From assembly GCA_947174015.1 (NCBI GenBank), contig CAMWHJ010000002.1, forward strand, positions 26,206 through 90,205: a stretch of DNA of 64,000 nt, in the 5' to 3' direction. This document shows positions 45,940-54,903 of this stretch, piece after piece (position 1 is the first letter of the stretch; the number at the start of each line of letters is the position of its first letter). The position numbers and the translations under genes were made by a program. The notes below the pieces were generated by a model. The model was given only the letters and a program-made list of their open reading frames with translations. It ran no database searches and was not told where the DNA came from. Source of the DNA: an uncultured Lachnospiraceae bacterium (GTDB lineage Bacteria > Bacillota > Clostridia > Lachnospirales > Lachnospiraceae).

Positions 45940-47229
45940 TTAGCACTCTGCCATTGCCTGCTCTAAATCTGCAATAATATCCTCTGCATTCTCAATACCT
46001 ACCGACAGACGAATCAAATCCGGCTGTACCCCTGCCTCTATTAACTGTTCTTCTGTCATTTGACGGTGAGTATGACTTGCAGGATGCAGAACAGATGTTC
46101 TTGCATCCGCCACATGAGTTACAATGGCAGCTAATTTTAATCTGTCCATAAATTTTTCTGCAGTAGCTCTGTCCCCCTTTAATCCAAAAGAAATCACGCC
46201 GCAGGTTCCATTTGGCATATATTTCTGTGCCAATGCATAATATTTATTATTCTCCAAGCCAGCATAATTTACCCAAGCCACCTTTGGATTCTTCGCTAAA
46301 TATTTTGCCACAGTCAAGGCATTTTCGCAATGTCTGGGCATTCTTAAGTGAAGTGTTTCCAAACCCAAATTTAACAAAAAGGCATTCTGGGGCGACTGAA
46401 TAGAACCCAAATCACGCATCAACTGTGAAGTTGCCTTGGTAATATAGGCAAGCTTGCCAAACTTCTGAGTATAGACTATTCCATGGTAGGATTCATCTGG
46501 TTCTGTTAAGCCTTTAAACTTATCGTGATTTGCCTCCCAATCAAAATTGCCGCTGTCTACGATGCAACCGCCCACACACGCTGCATGACCATCCATATAC
46601 TTGGTGGTGGAATGGGTCACAATATCTGCTCCCCATTCAAAAGGACGGCAGTTAATTGGTGTGGCAAAGGTATTGTCCACAATCAAGGGCACACCATTAC
46701 TGTGTGCCAGTTCCGCAAATTTTTCAATATCCAATACGGTCAAAGCCGGATTTGCTATGGTCTCTGCAAAAACACAACGAGTATTTTTCTGAACTGCTTT
46801 CTGCAATTCTTCCAATGGTGCATCCGGATCCACAAAGGTAGCTTCAATGCCTAACTTCTTCATGGTGGTGCCAAATAAGTTGAATGTTCCGCCGTATAAT
46901 GCGGAAGAACATACCATGTGACTGCCTGCCTCACAGATATTAAATACTGCATAGAAATTGGCTGCCTGACCGGAGGAAGTCAGCATACCTGCCACACCGC
47001 CCTCTAAACTGGCAATCTTGGCTGCCACTGCATCATTGGTGGGATTCTGTAATCTGGTATAGAAATAACCGGAATCCTCCAAATCAAAGAGACGTCCCAT
47101 CTGCTCGCTGGTATCATACTTGTATGTGGTACTTTGATAAATAGGAAGAATTCTCGGCTCACCCTTTTGAGGTTTCCACCCTTCCTGAATGCATTTTGTC
47201 TCAATTTTGTAATCGTTCTGTTTATTCAT
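45940..47229 (-). CDS. metY: O-acetylhomoserine aminocarboxypropyltransferase
   Basis: This PLP enzyme joins O-acetylhomoserine with sulfide to homocysteine (or with methanethiol to methionine). The PLP Lys is in HSTTKYMDG (near 209), and YTRLQNPTNDAV and TSSGQAANF are typical. Length of 429 residues fits MetY rather than the shorter MetB/MetC. Its start lies 16 bases after the zinc-ribbon/CFI-box gene, so there is no room for a SAM riboswitch. Confidence 0.9.
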   Translation of the reverse strand: MNKQNDYKIETKCIQEGWKPQKGEPRILPIYQSTTYKYDTSEQMGRLFDLEDSGYFYTRLQNPTNDAVAAKIASLEGGVAGMLTSSGQAANFYAVFNICEAGSHMVCSSALYGGTFNLFGTTMKKLGIEATFVDPDAPLEELQKAVQKNTRCVFAETIANPALTVLDIEKFAELAHSNGVPLIVDNTFATPINCRPFEWGADIVTHSTTKYMDGHAACVGGCIVDSGNFDWEANHDKFKGLTEPDESYHGIVYTQKFGKLAYITKATSQLMRDLGSIQSPQNAFLLNLGLETLHLRMPRHCENALTVAKYLAKNPKVAWVNYAGLENNKYYALAQKYMPNGTCGVISFGLKGDRATAEKFMDRLKLAAIVTHVADARTSVLHPASHTHRQMTEEQLIEAGVQPDLIRLSVGIENAEDIIADLEQAMAEC

Positions 47230-47244
47230 GTCATCCTGCCTTTC

Positions 47245-48177
47245 CTATTGCTGCAGCAAATATTTCCGCTCCAATCCCAACACCATGTCTGTGTATATTT
47301 CCTTACATTCCTCTTTCCTGCCCTTTTCCAGCAAACGAATGCAGGGAGACAGATACTGTGTATAGATTTCTCTGTATATATCGCCACGATCCTTACACTT
47401 ATTGATTCTCTTCACAATGGAGGGTGCAATGTCATAATAAGCATTCACAATCCTTGCTCCGTCCTCTGTTGACCGGAGATAAGTGTCACGATAATCTCTT
47501 AAAATATTTAACTCGTAGCAGTCATCCTCCTTACCAAGACTCTCGCAGACTGCTGTTGTAATATAGCAAAGCTTGCTCTTGAAATTACTGTTAATTTTTG
47601 CAAAATTAGTACAGCTAATCTGATATTTTGGAAAAGCCTCCTGCCATCCCTCTGCTACACATTCCGTCAATTCCCGCATGGCCTGCCCCTGATAGTGCAG
47701 CATCGCTGGAATCATATAGACGGTAAGCTTCAAGTTGTCATTGATCAGGCGGTTCTCCCGCTGCCCCTTTTCCTGTCTTTCCAGCAAATGCTTTTCTGTC
47801 TCCACCAACTGGTTTACCATACGTCTTAAAAAGCCTTCTTTGTCACCGCTGGCAGCATATAACCGATCAATAGCCATGTACTTTTGATAATTCTGATTAA
47901 AATAAGTATCAAAGGCATCCTTGTATGTATCTTTCTTAAACATAGGGATTCCTTCATTATAATTCAGCATTTGGGGAAAGTCCTCCAATGCCTCATTTAA
48001 TTCTTGGGTATATTCGTCTTTGTCCATCATTTTCACAACTGTTTCCTTCTCAACGGTTTTGATAATTTCCTTACTGTTTACCTCTTCACCACAATATCTG
48101 CACTGCATTATCTCATCTGCCGAGGATAACTGAATGATTCTCAGACATTTTGGACATTTTCCCTCTGTAAATATCAT
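47245..48177 (-). CDS. Zinc-ribbon protein with CFI-box-type C-terminal domain
   Basis: The 310-residue protein begins with a zinc ribbon (CPKCLRI, CRYCG, residues 8-30) followed by a helical central domain (about 50-200). The stretch CYITTAVCESLGKEDDCYEL with NILRDYRDTYL and ARIVNAYYDIAPSIVKRI matches the pattern of the CFI-box C-terminal domain, a small Cys-rich domain found on many unrelated bacterial proteins. Function unknown. Cotranscription with metY is likely. Confidence 0.65.
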   Translation of the reverse strand: MIFTEGKCPKCLRIIQLSSADEIMQCRYCGEEVNSKEIIKTVEKETVVKMMDKDEYTQELNEALEDFPQMLNYNEGIPMFKKDTYKDAFDTYFNQNYQKYMAIDRLYAASGDKEGFLRRMVNQLVETEKHLLERQEKGQRENRLINDNLKLTVYMIPAMLHYQGQAMRELTECVAEGWQEAFPKYQISCTNFAKINSNFKSKLCYITTAVCESLGKEDDCYELNILRDYRDTYLRSTEDGARIVNAYYDIAPSIVKRINKCKDRGDIYREIYTQYLSPCIRLLEKGRKEECKEIYTDMVLGLERKYLLQQ

Positions 48178-48318
48178 AATGACTCCTTTTACCTATATGA
48201 ATCTGAATTTAAAACTTTATGTATTATAGCACACTGCCTCTGAAAAGCAAAGTAATTTTTTCTTAATAATTATCATTTTATGAACATTTTGTTAATTTTG
48301 TTGTAATATTTTAGACAT

Positions 48319-48358
48319 AGGAAAAGCTTTTCTATACAATTTACAGAAAAGCTTTCCT
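48319..48358. terminator. Hairpin between yebC and the zinc-ribbon gene
   Basis: AGGAAAAGCTTTTCT (48319-48333) and AGAAAAGCTTTCCT (48345-48358) form a long stem with a loop of about 11. It lies 40 bases after the yebC stop and most likely ends that transcript. The surrounding 48178-48397 is otherwise AT-rich without genes. Confidence 0.6.
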
Positions 48359-48397
48359 AATTTTTACCATTTTTTATAGAAAAAACAAAAACATCTT

Positions 48398-49126
48398 TTA
48401 CTCATCCCAATTATGGTAAACCATCTGAACATCATCATCCTCATCTAACAAATCAAGGGTACGCTGAATATTCTTAATATCCTGCTCCTCTGTTAATTCC
48501 ACATAGGTCTGAGGTATCATGGTTACCTCTGCCTCTGCCATAGGAACACCTGCATCTTCCAATGCCTGACGCACCATACTAAAATCCTCTGGTGCTGTAA
48601 GAATTTCGTAGCAGTCCTCCTCTTCATTAAAATCCTCTGCACCTGCATCCAAAGCAGTCATCATCAACTCATCTGCATCTGTATCATAAGCTTCTTTGTC
48701 AATGATAATCTGTCCTTTCTTGTCAAACATGTATGATACACATCCCTGTGTACCAACATTGCCGTGTCCTTTTGTAAAAGCATTCCGTACATTGGCGGCA
48801 GTACGATTCTTGTTATCCGTCAAGGCATCTACGATAATGGCAGTACCATTCGGTCCATAACCTTCATATGTAACTACCTCATAATTTACACTGTTGGCAT
48901 CACCGGCAGCCTTCTTGATCCCTCTGTCAATGGTATCGTTGGGCATATTGTTGGCTTTTGCCTTGGCAATTACATCTCGAAGTTTGCTGTTATTGGCAGG
49001 GTCTGCACCGCCCTCTTTTACGGCAACAGCAATTTCTCTTCCTATGATAGTAAAGATTTTTCCCTTTGCAGCATCATTTTTTTCCTTTTTATGTTTAATA
49101 TTAGCAAATTTTGAATGTCCTGACAT
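48398..49126 (-). CDS. yebC: YebC/PmpR-family protein
   Basis: The highly conserved start [20 protein letters not shown] and the segment [17 protein letters not shown] identify the family. Members were first seen as DNA-binding regulators; recent work ties some to translation of proline-rich stretches. Length of 242 residues is typical. Good ribosome site AAAGGAAG. Confidence 0.95.
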   Translation of the reverse strand: MSGHSKFANIKHKKEKNDAAKGKIFTIIGREIAVAVKEGGADPANNSKLRDVIAKAKANNMPNDTIDRGIKKAAGDANSVNYEVVTYEGYGPNGTAIIVDALTDNKNRTAANVRNAFTKGHGNVGTQGCVSYMFDKKGQIIIDKEAYDTDADELMMTALDAGAEDFNEEEDCYEILTAPEDFSMVRQALEDAGVPMAEAEVTMIPQTYVELTEEQDIKNIQRTLDLLDEDDDVQMVYHNWDE

Positions 49127-49209
49127 ACATTTCTTCCTTTCGTTAAATTCTTATCTCCACAATAATATCACGCATTTCCAATATTGGCAAGCCTTGTTCT
49201 TCATAACTG

Positions 49210-50145
49210 TTACGCATTTTCACAAAAGAGTTCTTTCTTTTTCTGAACCATCACCATCCCAATTTTTTTGTTATCTATGGAAAGAATGGTGAACTCATAA
49301 CCTTGGTATTCTATGACAGCCTTTTCATTTTCTTTGGGAATATGCTCTAATTTTGATATTAAAAGCCCATTCAGGGTATCAAATTCCTCTGTAATCTCAA
49401 TCCCCAAAACCTCCTCTATTTCTGCCAGCTGCGTCAAGCCATCCATCATAAAGCTTTCTTCTGCCAGCTTGTGAATAGGTTCTTCCTCCTGATCATATTC
49501 ATCCATAATATTTCCCACAATCTCTTCTAAAATATCCTCCAAAGAAATGATACCGCTCATCTGACCATATTCATCTATGACAATCGCCAACTGCTGCTTT
49601 TCCTTCTGCATAATATGAAACATCTGGTGAATATTTTTTGTTTCCGGCACCAGCATAGGATCACGAATCAAACCATCAATATCCTTTACTTTTACATCTG
49701 AAAAATCTCCACTGTTATGTATGGTAAAGGCATCCCGAAGGTGCACAATACCCAAAATGTCGTCTAAATCCTTATGATAGACCGGATAGCGGGACTTGTT
49801 TTCTCCCAACATAAAATCCAAAGCCTCTGACAAGGTAGCATTGCCGTCCACCGCCAGCACATTTACACGATGCTGCATCACGTCCTTTGCCTCCTTGTCA
49901 CCCATCTCAAAGATGTTACTAATCATCTTTGCCTCATTTGCTTCTAATACCCCCTGCTCATGCCCCTCATTTACCATGGACAGAATTTCCTCTTCTGTCA
50001 CATCCTCCTGGGAAAACTTCAGCGTTATGCCAAAAGTCTGATTCAGCCATTGAGACACACTCACAAAGAATTTTTCTGATGGCAGGCAAAATCCCGCCAC
50101 AAATGCTACAAATACAAAAATTAACCAGGGATAAGTATCCTCCAT
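49210..50145 (-). CDS. CBS-domain HlyC/CorC-type protein without DUF21
   Basis: The protein has one membrane segment (about 6-22), the conserved VTEEEILSMVNEGHEQGVLE, a CBS pair (about 90-210, with VMQHRVNVLAVDG and QLAIVIDEYGQMSGIISLED) and a C-terminal CorC/HlyC transporter-associated domain (about 225-305). The large DUF21/CNNM membrane domain usual for ion-handling members is missing. Role uncertain, perhaps Mg or Co homeostasis. Confidence 0.85.
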   Translation of the reverse strand: MEDTYPWLIFVFVAFVAGFCLPSEKFFVSVSQWLNQTFGITLKFSQEDVTEEEILSMVNEGHEQGVLEANEAKMISNIFEMGDKEAKDVMQHRVNVLAVDGNATLSEALDFMLGENKSRYPVYHKDLDDILGIVHLRDAFTIHNSGDFSDVKVKDIDGLIRDPMLVPETKNIHQMFHIMQKEKQQLAIVIDEYGQMSGIISLEDILEEIVGNIMDEYDQEEEPIHKLAEESFMMDGLTQLAEIEEVLGIEITEEFDTLNGLLISKLEHIPKENEKAVIEYQGYEFTILSIDNKKIGMVMVQKKKELFCENA

Positions 50146-50157
50146 ATAATCTCCTTC

Positions 50158-50505
50158 CTATGTACATAACTCCAAACTAATATTCAATGCCATATTCACC
50201 TGCACCAGAATATCATCATCCAAATGACACACCTTATCCTTCAGCCGTTTTTTATCAATGGTTCTCAACTGTTCTAATAGAATCACCGAGTCTTTCACCA
50301 TATCATATTTTCTGGAATCCAGCTCCACATGTGTCGGCAGCTTCGCCTTATTCATCTTAGATGTAATGGCAGCACAGATAACTGTCGGACTGTGCTTGTT
50401 GCCCACATCATTTTGAATTATCAGCACTGGTCGGATGCCGCCTTGCTCGGAACCCACCACCGGCCGCAGGTCTGCATAAAAAATATCTCCTCTTCTAATA
50501 ACCAC
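50158..50505 (-). CDS. mazF: MazF/EndoA-type mRNA interferase
   Basis: The 115-residue protein contains [20 protein letters not shown] and [20 protein letters not shown], highly similar to Bacillus EndoA, a ribosome-independent endoribonuclease. The GTG at 50505 is chosen because it aligns with the EndoA start and has GGAG before it; another GTG lies at 50514. It sits next to alr as in Bacillus, but no antitoxin gene is found in the 107-base gap between them. Confidence 0.9.
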   Translation of the reverse strand: MVIRRGDIFYADLRPVVGSEQGGIRPVLIIQNDVGNKHSPTVICAAITSKMNKAKLPTHVELDSRKYDMVKDSVILLEQLRTIDKKRLKDKVCHLDDDILVQVNMALNISLELCT

Positions 50506-50612
50506 TTTCTTCACTCTCCGAATTACACAAAATATAAAACAAATCTGTTTCTATTTATGAGTTTTACCTGATTCTTTCCGTGTATTCAAAAAGATTTCTT
50601 GCTTTTTCGACA

Positions 50613-51800
50613 TTATAGCCAAGTGATATCTGTGTCTGTATAGTAATCTTTGCAGGCAATGGCTCTGCCCTGCTCTAAGTACAGTCTTGGAATCCGCTTC
50701 CCCATATCGCACATTAGTTCATAATTAAATCTGCCGGATAATCTGCCCAGTTCCTCACCAGTGATGGTCATAGCACCATCTCTTCCCAAAAGCGTCACCC
50801 TGTCTCCCACAGCCACCTTAGGGATATCCGTCACATCCACCATAAATTGATCCATACATACCCTGCCGCAGATTTTTGCAGGTTTTCCATGAATCAGCAC
50901 ATATCCCTGATTGGACAGACTTCTCGGATAACCATCTCCATAACCCACCGGAATGGTGGCAAGTACACACTCCTTTTGGGTAATATAGGTATGACCATAA
51001 CTGATACCAGTCATTGGCGGCACCTTCTTCACATGAACCACATGACTTCGCAGTGTCATCAAAGGTTTCACCGGCACTGCTGACTTTTGAATTTCATCCG
51101 AAGGCATTAAACCGTACAAGATAATACCTGCTCGCACCAGATCCATATTTGCCTCAGGTATATCAGTAATGCCCGCACTGTTGGAACAATGATGAAGAGA
51201 AAATACAATCCCCTCTTTTTCCAGTTCTTTCACAAAATTTCTATACTGTGACAGTTGAAATCGGGCGGAAGTCTTATCCCGCTCATCTGCCTTTGCAAAA
51301 TGGGTAAAAATGCCTTCCAGCTCGATATTGGGAAGTGCTGCAATTTTTTTAATTTCATTTATGGTATCGCCATTTATCTGAAATCCAATACGACCCATAC
51401 CTGTGTCCAATTTGAGATGTATTTTTGCCATCTGATTCCGCTCTCCTGCCGCCTTAGATATCTCCTTCGCCATCTCATAGGAAAACACTGTAAAGCGCAC
51501 TTGATGTTTCAGCAGCATGGGATAAGCATAAGAAAACACTGCTCCCAAAATCAGTATTGGTTTTTTCATCCCTGCCAATTTCAAAATATCTGCTTCCTCT
51601 GCCGTTGCCACTGCATAGCCCCAGACACGTTCCTCTTTTTCCAAAACCTTTGCAAGGGGAATCGCCCCATGACCATAGCCATCGGTCTTAATGACAGCCA
51701 CAATTTTTGCAGTTTCTGCCACTGCGTTTTTGATGGATTCCATGTTAAACCTTAAGGCATCTAAGTCAATTTCTGCACATACTCTCTGATACTTCTCCAT
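50613..51800 (-). CDS. alr: Alanine racemase
   Basis: The PLP enzyme makes D-alanine for the cell wall. The PLP Lys lies in AVIKTDGYGHG (Lys38), the catalytic Tyr in GISYGHTYIT, and VRAGIILYG is typical. 395 residues. It follows nnrD by 12 bases and precedes mazF. Confidence 0.95.
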   Translation of the reverse strand: MEKYQRVCAEIDLDALRFNMESIKNAVAETAKIVAVIKTDGYGHGAIPLAKVLEKEERVWGYAVATAEEADILKLAGMKKPILILGAVFSYAYPMLLKHQVRFTVFSYEMAKEISKAAGERNQMAKIHLKLDTGMGRIGFQINGDTINEIKKIAALPNIELEGIFTHFAKADERDKTSARFQLSQYRNFVKELEKEGIVFSLHHCSNSAGITDIPEANMDLVRAGIILYGLMPSDEIQKSAVPVKPLMTLRSHVVHVKKVPPMTGISYGHTYITQKECVLATIPVGYGDGYPRSLSNQGYVLIHGKPAKICGRVCMDQFMVDVTDIPKVAVGDRVTLLGRDGAMTITGEELGRLSGRFNYELMCDMGKRIPRLYLEQGRAIACKDYYTDTDITWL

Positions 51801-51812
51801 ATAGCCACTTCC

Positions 51813-53324
51813 TTAGTTGATTATTTTATGAATATTGTTTATGATATCACCGGCTTTCATACTGTAATTACCGTACTGTTCTGCGGCCGCCTCCCCTGCA
51901 AGACCATGGGTGTACACTCCCATACAGGCGGCTTCCAGGCAGTCCATACCCTGTGCCAGCAGACCGCCAATCATGCCTGCCAGTACATCGCCGCTTCCAG
52001 CACCTGCCATACCGTTACATCCGGAAAGATTCAGATACCTTGTATTTCCTTTTTCATCCGCCACAATGGTTCGGTCATTTTTTGCCACAATAATACAGCC
52101 GCAGTCCTTTGCCTCCTTCACTGCCACTTGAGCATATTCTTCCTTTACCACATCCACTTCCACACCGTTTAACCTTGACAACTCTTTAATGTGTGGGGTA
52201 AGAATGCAGGAAGTCTTAGTGTTTCTAAGCCATTCTTTGTGACATGCCAAAATATTGATGGCATCTGCATCAATGACACAGGGCACTTTAGCTTCCTTAA
52301 GCACATAGGAGAGAATTTCCTCTGCCTTGGCATCTGTGCCAAGCCCCGGTCCAATAACAATTGCACTGGCAGTGCTGACCGCTCTCTGCCATTTTGCCTT
52401 TTTCTCTAAACTTTCTTCTGAGGAATAACAGGTAAAAACAGCTTCCGGCAATTTTTCCATCAACACTGTACGGTTTCGCTCATGGGTAATAATCTCCACC
52501 AGTCCGCAGCCGCTGCGATAGGCGGCATCTGCCGCAAAATAGGCGGCTCCTGCCATTTCATAAGACCCTGCAAACACTGCCACCCTGCCAAAACTGCCTT
52601 TATTTCCTCTGTCACTGCGCTTTGGAATTCGGCACAAATCCTTCTTTTGATAAGTGATATAAGACGGTGTAACCTGTGCCCATGCAGGATTTTTGATTAT
52701 GCCAATATCTTTTATCAAAACCTGCCCGGAACACTGCCGCCCCTCCAGCAGATACAAGCCCGGTTTAGCATATTGAAACGTGACCGTATAATCTGCCTTC
52801 ACTGCCATGCCTAATCTTTTTCCAGTGTCTGCGTGAATCCCGGAGGGAACATCCACTGCATAGACCTGACCGCCCTTTCCCAAGGAATTCATATCCGTAA
52901 TGGCTTTGGCAAATTCCCCTGTGACCTCTCTGGATAAACCGATTCCAAACAAAGCATCCACTACTACATTATATTCCTTTTGGAATAAATTGCCATTGGT
53001 AACCAACTCTATTCCAAGTTCTTTTGCAATGGCAAGCTGCTGTATGGTTTCGTCGGAACATTTGTTCGCTTCTCCCACAAGCCGAATTTTCACTCTGACA
53101 CCCCATTGGGATAAAATTCTTCCCACCGCAATGCCGTCACCGCCATTATTTCCGGTTCCTGCAAAAATCACTGCGGAGATTTCCTTTGCCTCATTATTTC
53201 TGACAATTTCCTCTGCCACAGCCAAAGCTGCCCGTTCCATCAACACCAGGGAGGGAATCCCTACTCGTTCTATGGTATATTTATCACACTTTTTCATTCC
53301 TGTACTGTCTAAACAATACTCCAT
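51813..53324 (-). CDS. nnrD: Bifunctional NAD(P)H-hydrate epimerase / dehydratase
   Basis: This fused enzyme repairs damaged NADHX/NADPHX. The N-terminal epimerase (YjeF-N) has FAGTGNNGGDGIAVGRIL; the C-terminal ADP-dependent dehydratase (YjeF-C) has KGSFGRVAVFAGSYEMAGAA, IGPGLGTD and GCNGMAGAGSGDVLAGMIGG. The start at 53324 follows AAGGGTG at good spacing; the frame is open to 53345. 503 residues. Same operon as alr and mazF. Confidence 0.94.
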   Translation of the reverse strand: MEYCLDSTGMKKCDKYTIERVGIPSLVLMERAALAVAEEIVRNNEAKEISAVIFAGTGNNGGDGIAVGRILSQWGVRVKIRLVGEANKCSDETIQQLAIAKELGIELVTNGNLFQKEYNVVVDALFGIGLSREVTGEFAKAITDMNSLGKGGQVYAVDVPSGIHADTGKRLGMAVKADYTVTFQYAKPGLYLLEGRQCSGQVLIKDIGIIKNPAWAQVTPSYITYQKKDLCRIPKRSDRGNKGSFGRVAVFAGSYEMAGAAYFAADAAYRSGCGLVEIITHERNRTVLMEKLPEAVFTCYSSEESLEKKAKWQRAVSTASAIVIGPGLGTDAKAEEILSYVLKEAKVPCVIDADAINILACHKEWLRNTKTSCILTPHIKELSRLNGVEVDVVKEEYAQVAVKEAKDCGCIIVAKNDRTIVADEKGNTRYLNLSGCNGMAGAGSGDVLAGMIGGLLAQGMDCLEAACMGVYTHGLAGEAAAEQYGNYSMKAGDIINNIHKIIN

Positions 53325-53358
53325 ATTATCACCCTTCTGTCCCACATATAAATGTCAA

Positions 53359-53383
53359 AAAACGTGTGCATCACACACGTTTT
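53359..53383 (-). terminator. Terminator of the rex transcript
   Basis: AAAACGTGTG and CACACGTTTT form a 10-base stem around five bases; on the minus strand it is followed by TT, giving a run of six T. It ends the transcript of rex and the coiled-coil gene. A second hairpin lies at 53399-53430. Confidence 0.75.
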
Positions 53384-53398
53384 CTACTTTATTCATGA

Positions 53399-53430
53399 CA
53401 ATAGAAAGTTCACAGAGTGTGCTTTCTATT
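53399..53430 (-). terminator. Hairpin after the coiled-coil gene
   Basis: CAATAGAAAG and CTTTCTATTG form a 10-base stem with a loop of about 12, directly after the stop at 53433. With the terminator at 53359 it makes a tandem end. Confidence 0.6.
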
Positions 53431-53432
53431 GT

Positions 53433-54041
53433 TTATTCCTCTTTGCCCTCATCATTATCCAAGTCAAAGATATCAATAACTTCCAATCCGAAAATGTCAT
53501 GCATATAAGTATACATCATTTTGTTGCGTATCTCCTTATCCTGCTTTCGAAGAATATTCTTCTTTAACTCCACACGGACATCAGCAATCCACCTGGCAAT
53601 CTCTTCTATGTCCTCACTGTTGGTGTGCATCTGCCTATAACAGTAATCCATAGTCTCAAGCATCAATGCCGTGTTGGCTGCCTTCAGCTCATTGGGCAAA
53701 TCCAACAGTTGATTTTCATAGTCTTCTAACTTTTCATTGATCTCATGAATCAACCGTTCGCTTTCTTCCATTTTTTTACTTTTGGTATCTTTTGCAGTAT
53801 CCTCCATATTCTGCACAATATTATCCATCAACTTCTTTTTCAGCTTTTTCAAGTCTTTTATGTCTGTCCGAAGTCCACTCTCTTGTTTCACACAATCATT
53901 GACTCGTTTTTCCAACTCTGCAATCTGCACAGGCTTTTTCCCTTTGGGAAACAATTTATGCCACTTATGTTCCAATGTGAGAACAGGAATTTTCTTATTC
54001 TTTAAATAGGCTGCATACCTTTCTCTGTCTTCTCCGGTCAT
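53433..54041 (-). CDS. Coiled-coil protein of unknown function
   Basis: The 202-residue soluble protein is very rich in Lys and Glu, with long heptad-like stretches (about 40-120) and an acidic end (DIFDLDNDEGKEE). No named domain was recognised. It begins 3 bases after the rex stop with an AGAGGAA ribosome site, so it is cotranscribed with rex. Confidence 0.7.
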   Translation of the reverse strand: MTGEDRERYAAYLKNKKIPVLTLEHKWHKLFPKGKKPVQIAELEKRVNDCVKQESGLRTDIKDLKKLKKKLMDNIVQNMEDTAKDTKSKKMEESERLIHEINEKLEDYENQLLDLPNELKAANTALMLETMDYCYRQMHTNSEDIEEIARWIADVRVELKKNILRKQDKEIRNKMMYTYMHDIFGLEVIDIFDLDNDEGKEE

Positions 54042-54044
54042 ATA

Positions 54045-54704
54045 TTATTCCTCTTCTTTCTTGATTCCATGCTCCAACTCGTAACGATTAATATTATAGG
54101 ACAACCTCATGAGACTTTCCGACAGATGTACATTCTCCACCACCACATCCTCTGGCACATTCAAATCTGTATGGGCAAAGTTCCAAATTGCCTTAACCCC
54201 ACAATTTACCACTCTCTGTGCCACCACCACTGCACTTTCCTTGGGAATGGCTAATGCCACGATCTGTATATCCTCTTTCTTCAAATATCTTTCCAACTGA
54301 CTCATGGAACGCACCTGGATTCCTCGAATCTTCTTCCCCTTAAGTTCTGGATTTTCATCAAATAATGCTTTTGTAATGAAACCTCTGTTTTCAAAATTGC
54401 CATAATTGGCAAGAGCCTGACCTAAATTACCGGCTCCTATAATTACCATGTTATGTTTCTTATCTAAACCCAATATTTTGCCGATTTCATCATAAAGATA
54501 CTCTACATTATATCCATAGCCCTGCTGACCAAAACCGCCAAAATGATTTAAGTCCTGTCGTATCTGGGACGCTGTTACATGCATTCGTTCACTTAACTCT
54601 CCGGAAGAAATACGTTCTACCTTACTGTCCATCAATTCGCCTAAGTATCTGTAATATCTGGGAAGTCTTTTTATTACCGTCTTAGAGATGTCCTTTTCAC
54701 TCAC
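54045..54704 (-). CDS. rex: Redox-sensing transcriptional repressor Rex
   Basis: Rex senses the NADH/NAD+ ratio and represses fermentation genes. It has an N-terminal winged helix (ISSGELSERMHVTASQIRQD, then LNHFGGFGQQGYGY) and a Rossmann fold with IIGAGNLGQALANY (about 88-101). The GTG at 54704 has GGGAGG 8 bases upstream and is preferred to the GTG at 54710. The promoter overlaps a Rex-type operator, so it probably controls itself. Confidence 0.94.
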   Translation of the reverse strand: MSEKDISKTVIKRLPRYYRYLGELMDSKVERISSGELSERMHVTASQIRQDLNHFGGFGQQGYGYNVEYLYDEIGKILGLDKKHNMVIIGAGNLGQALANYGNFENRGFITKALFDENPELKGKKIRGIQVRSMSQLERYLKKEDIQIVALAIPKESAVVVAQRVVNCGVKAIWNFAHTDLNVPEDVVVENVHLSESLMRLSYNINRYELEHGIKKEEE

Positions 54705-54753
54705 AATCACTGCCTCCCTTGCGTATCTGATTTTAATTCAATTTTTTAAGATT

Positions 54754-54782
54754 ATTATACTGAAATGTTAAAATATTGTCAA
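54754..54782 (-). promoter_or_regulatory. rex promoter with overlapping Rex operator
   Basis: On the minus strand TTGACA (54777-54782), 17 bases, TATAAT (54754-54759): a perfect sigma-A promoter. From the -35 into the spacer runs TTGACAATATTTTAACAT (54765-54782), close to the Rex consensus TTGTTAANNNNTTAACAA. Confidence 0.78.
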
Positions 54783-54812
54783 TCCTTACACCTCACGCAT
54801 TTCTTTTTTGGA

Positions 54813-54841
54813 TTGTAATTTTCTTCTATTTACGTTATATT
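54813..54841 (+). promoter_or_regulatory. Promoter of the ABC-F gene
   Basis: TTGTAA (54813-54818) and TATATT (54836-54841) are 17 bases apart and read away from rex. A CTAAG-TTTG stretch and GGAGG follow before the start at 54904. Confidence 0.55.
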
Positions 54842-54903
54842 AATTGAGTAACATAATTACACAAACATCACCACTAAGTTTGTAAAAAACGGAGGATAAG
54901 ACT

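Noticed and set aside
47230-47244. SAM riboswitch or T-box before metY
   Set aside because: Only 15 bases separate metY from the upstream gene.
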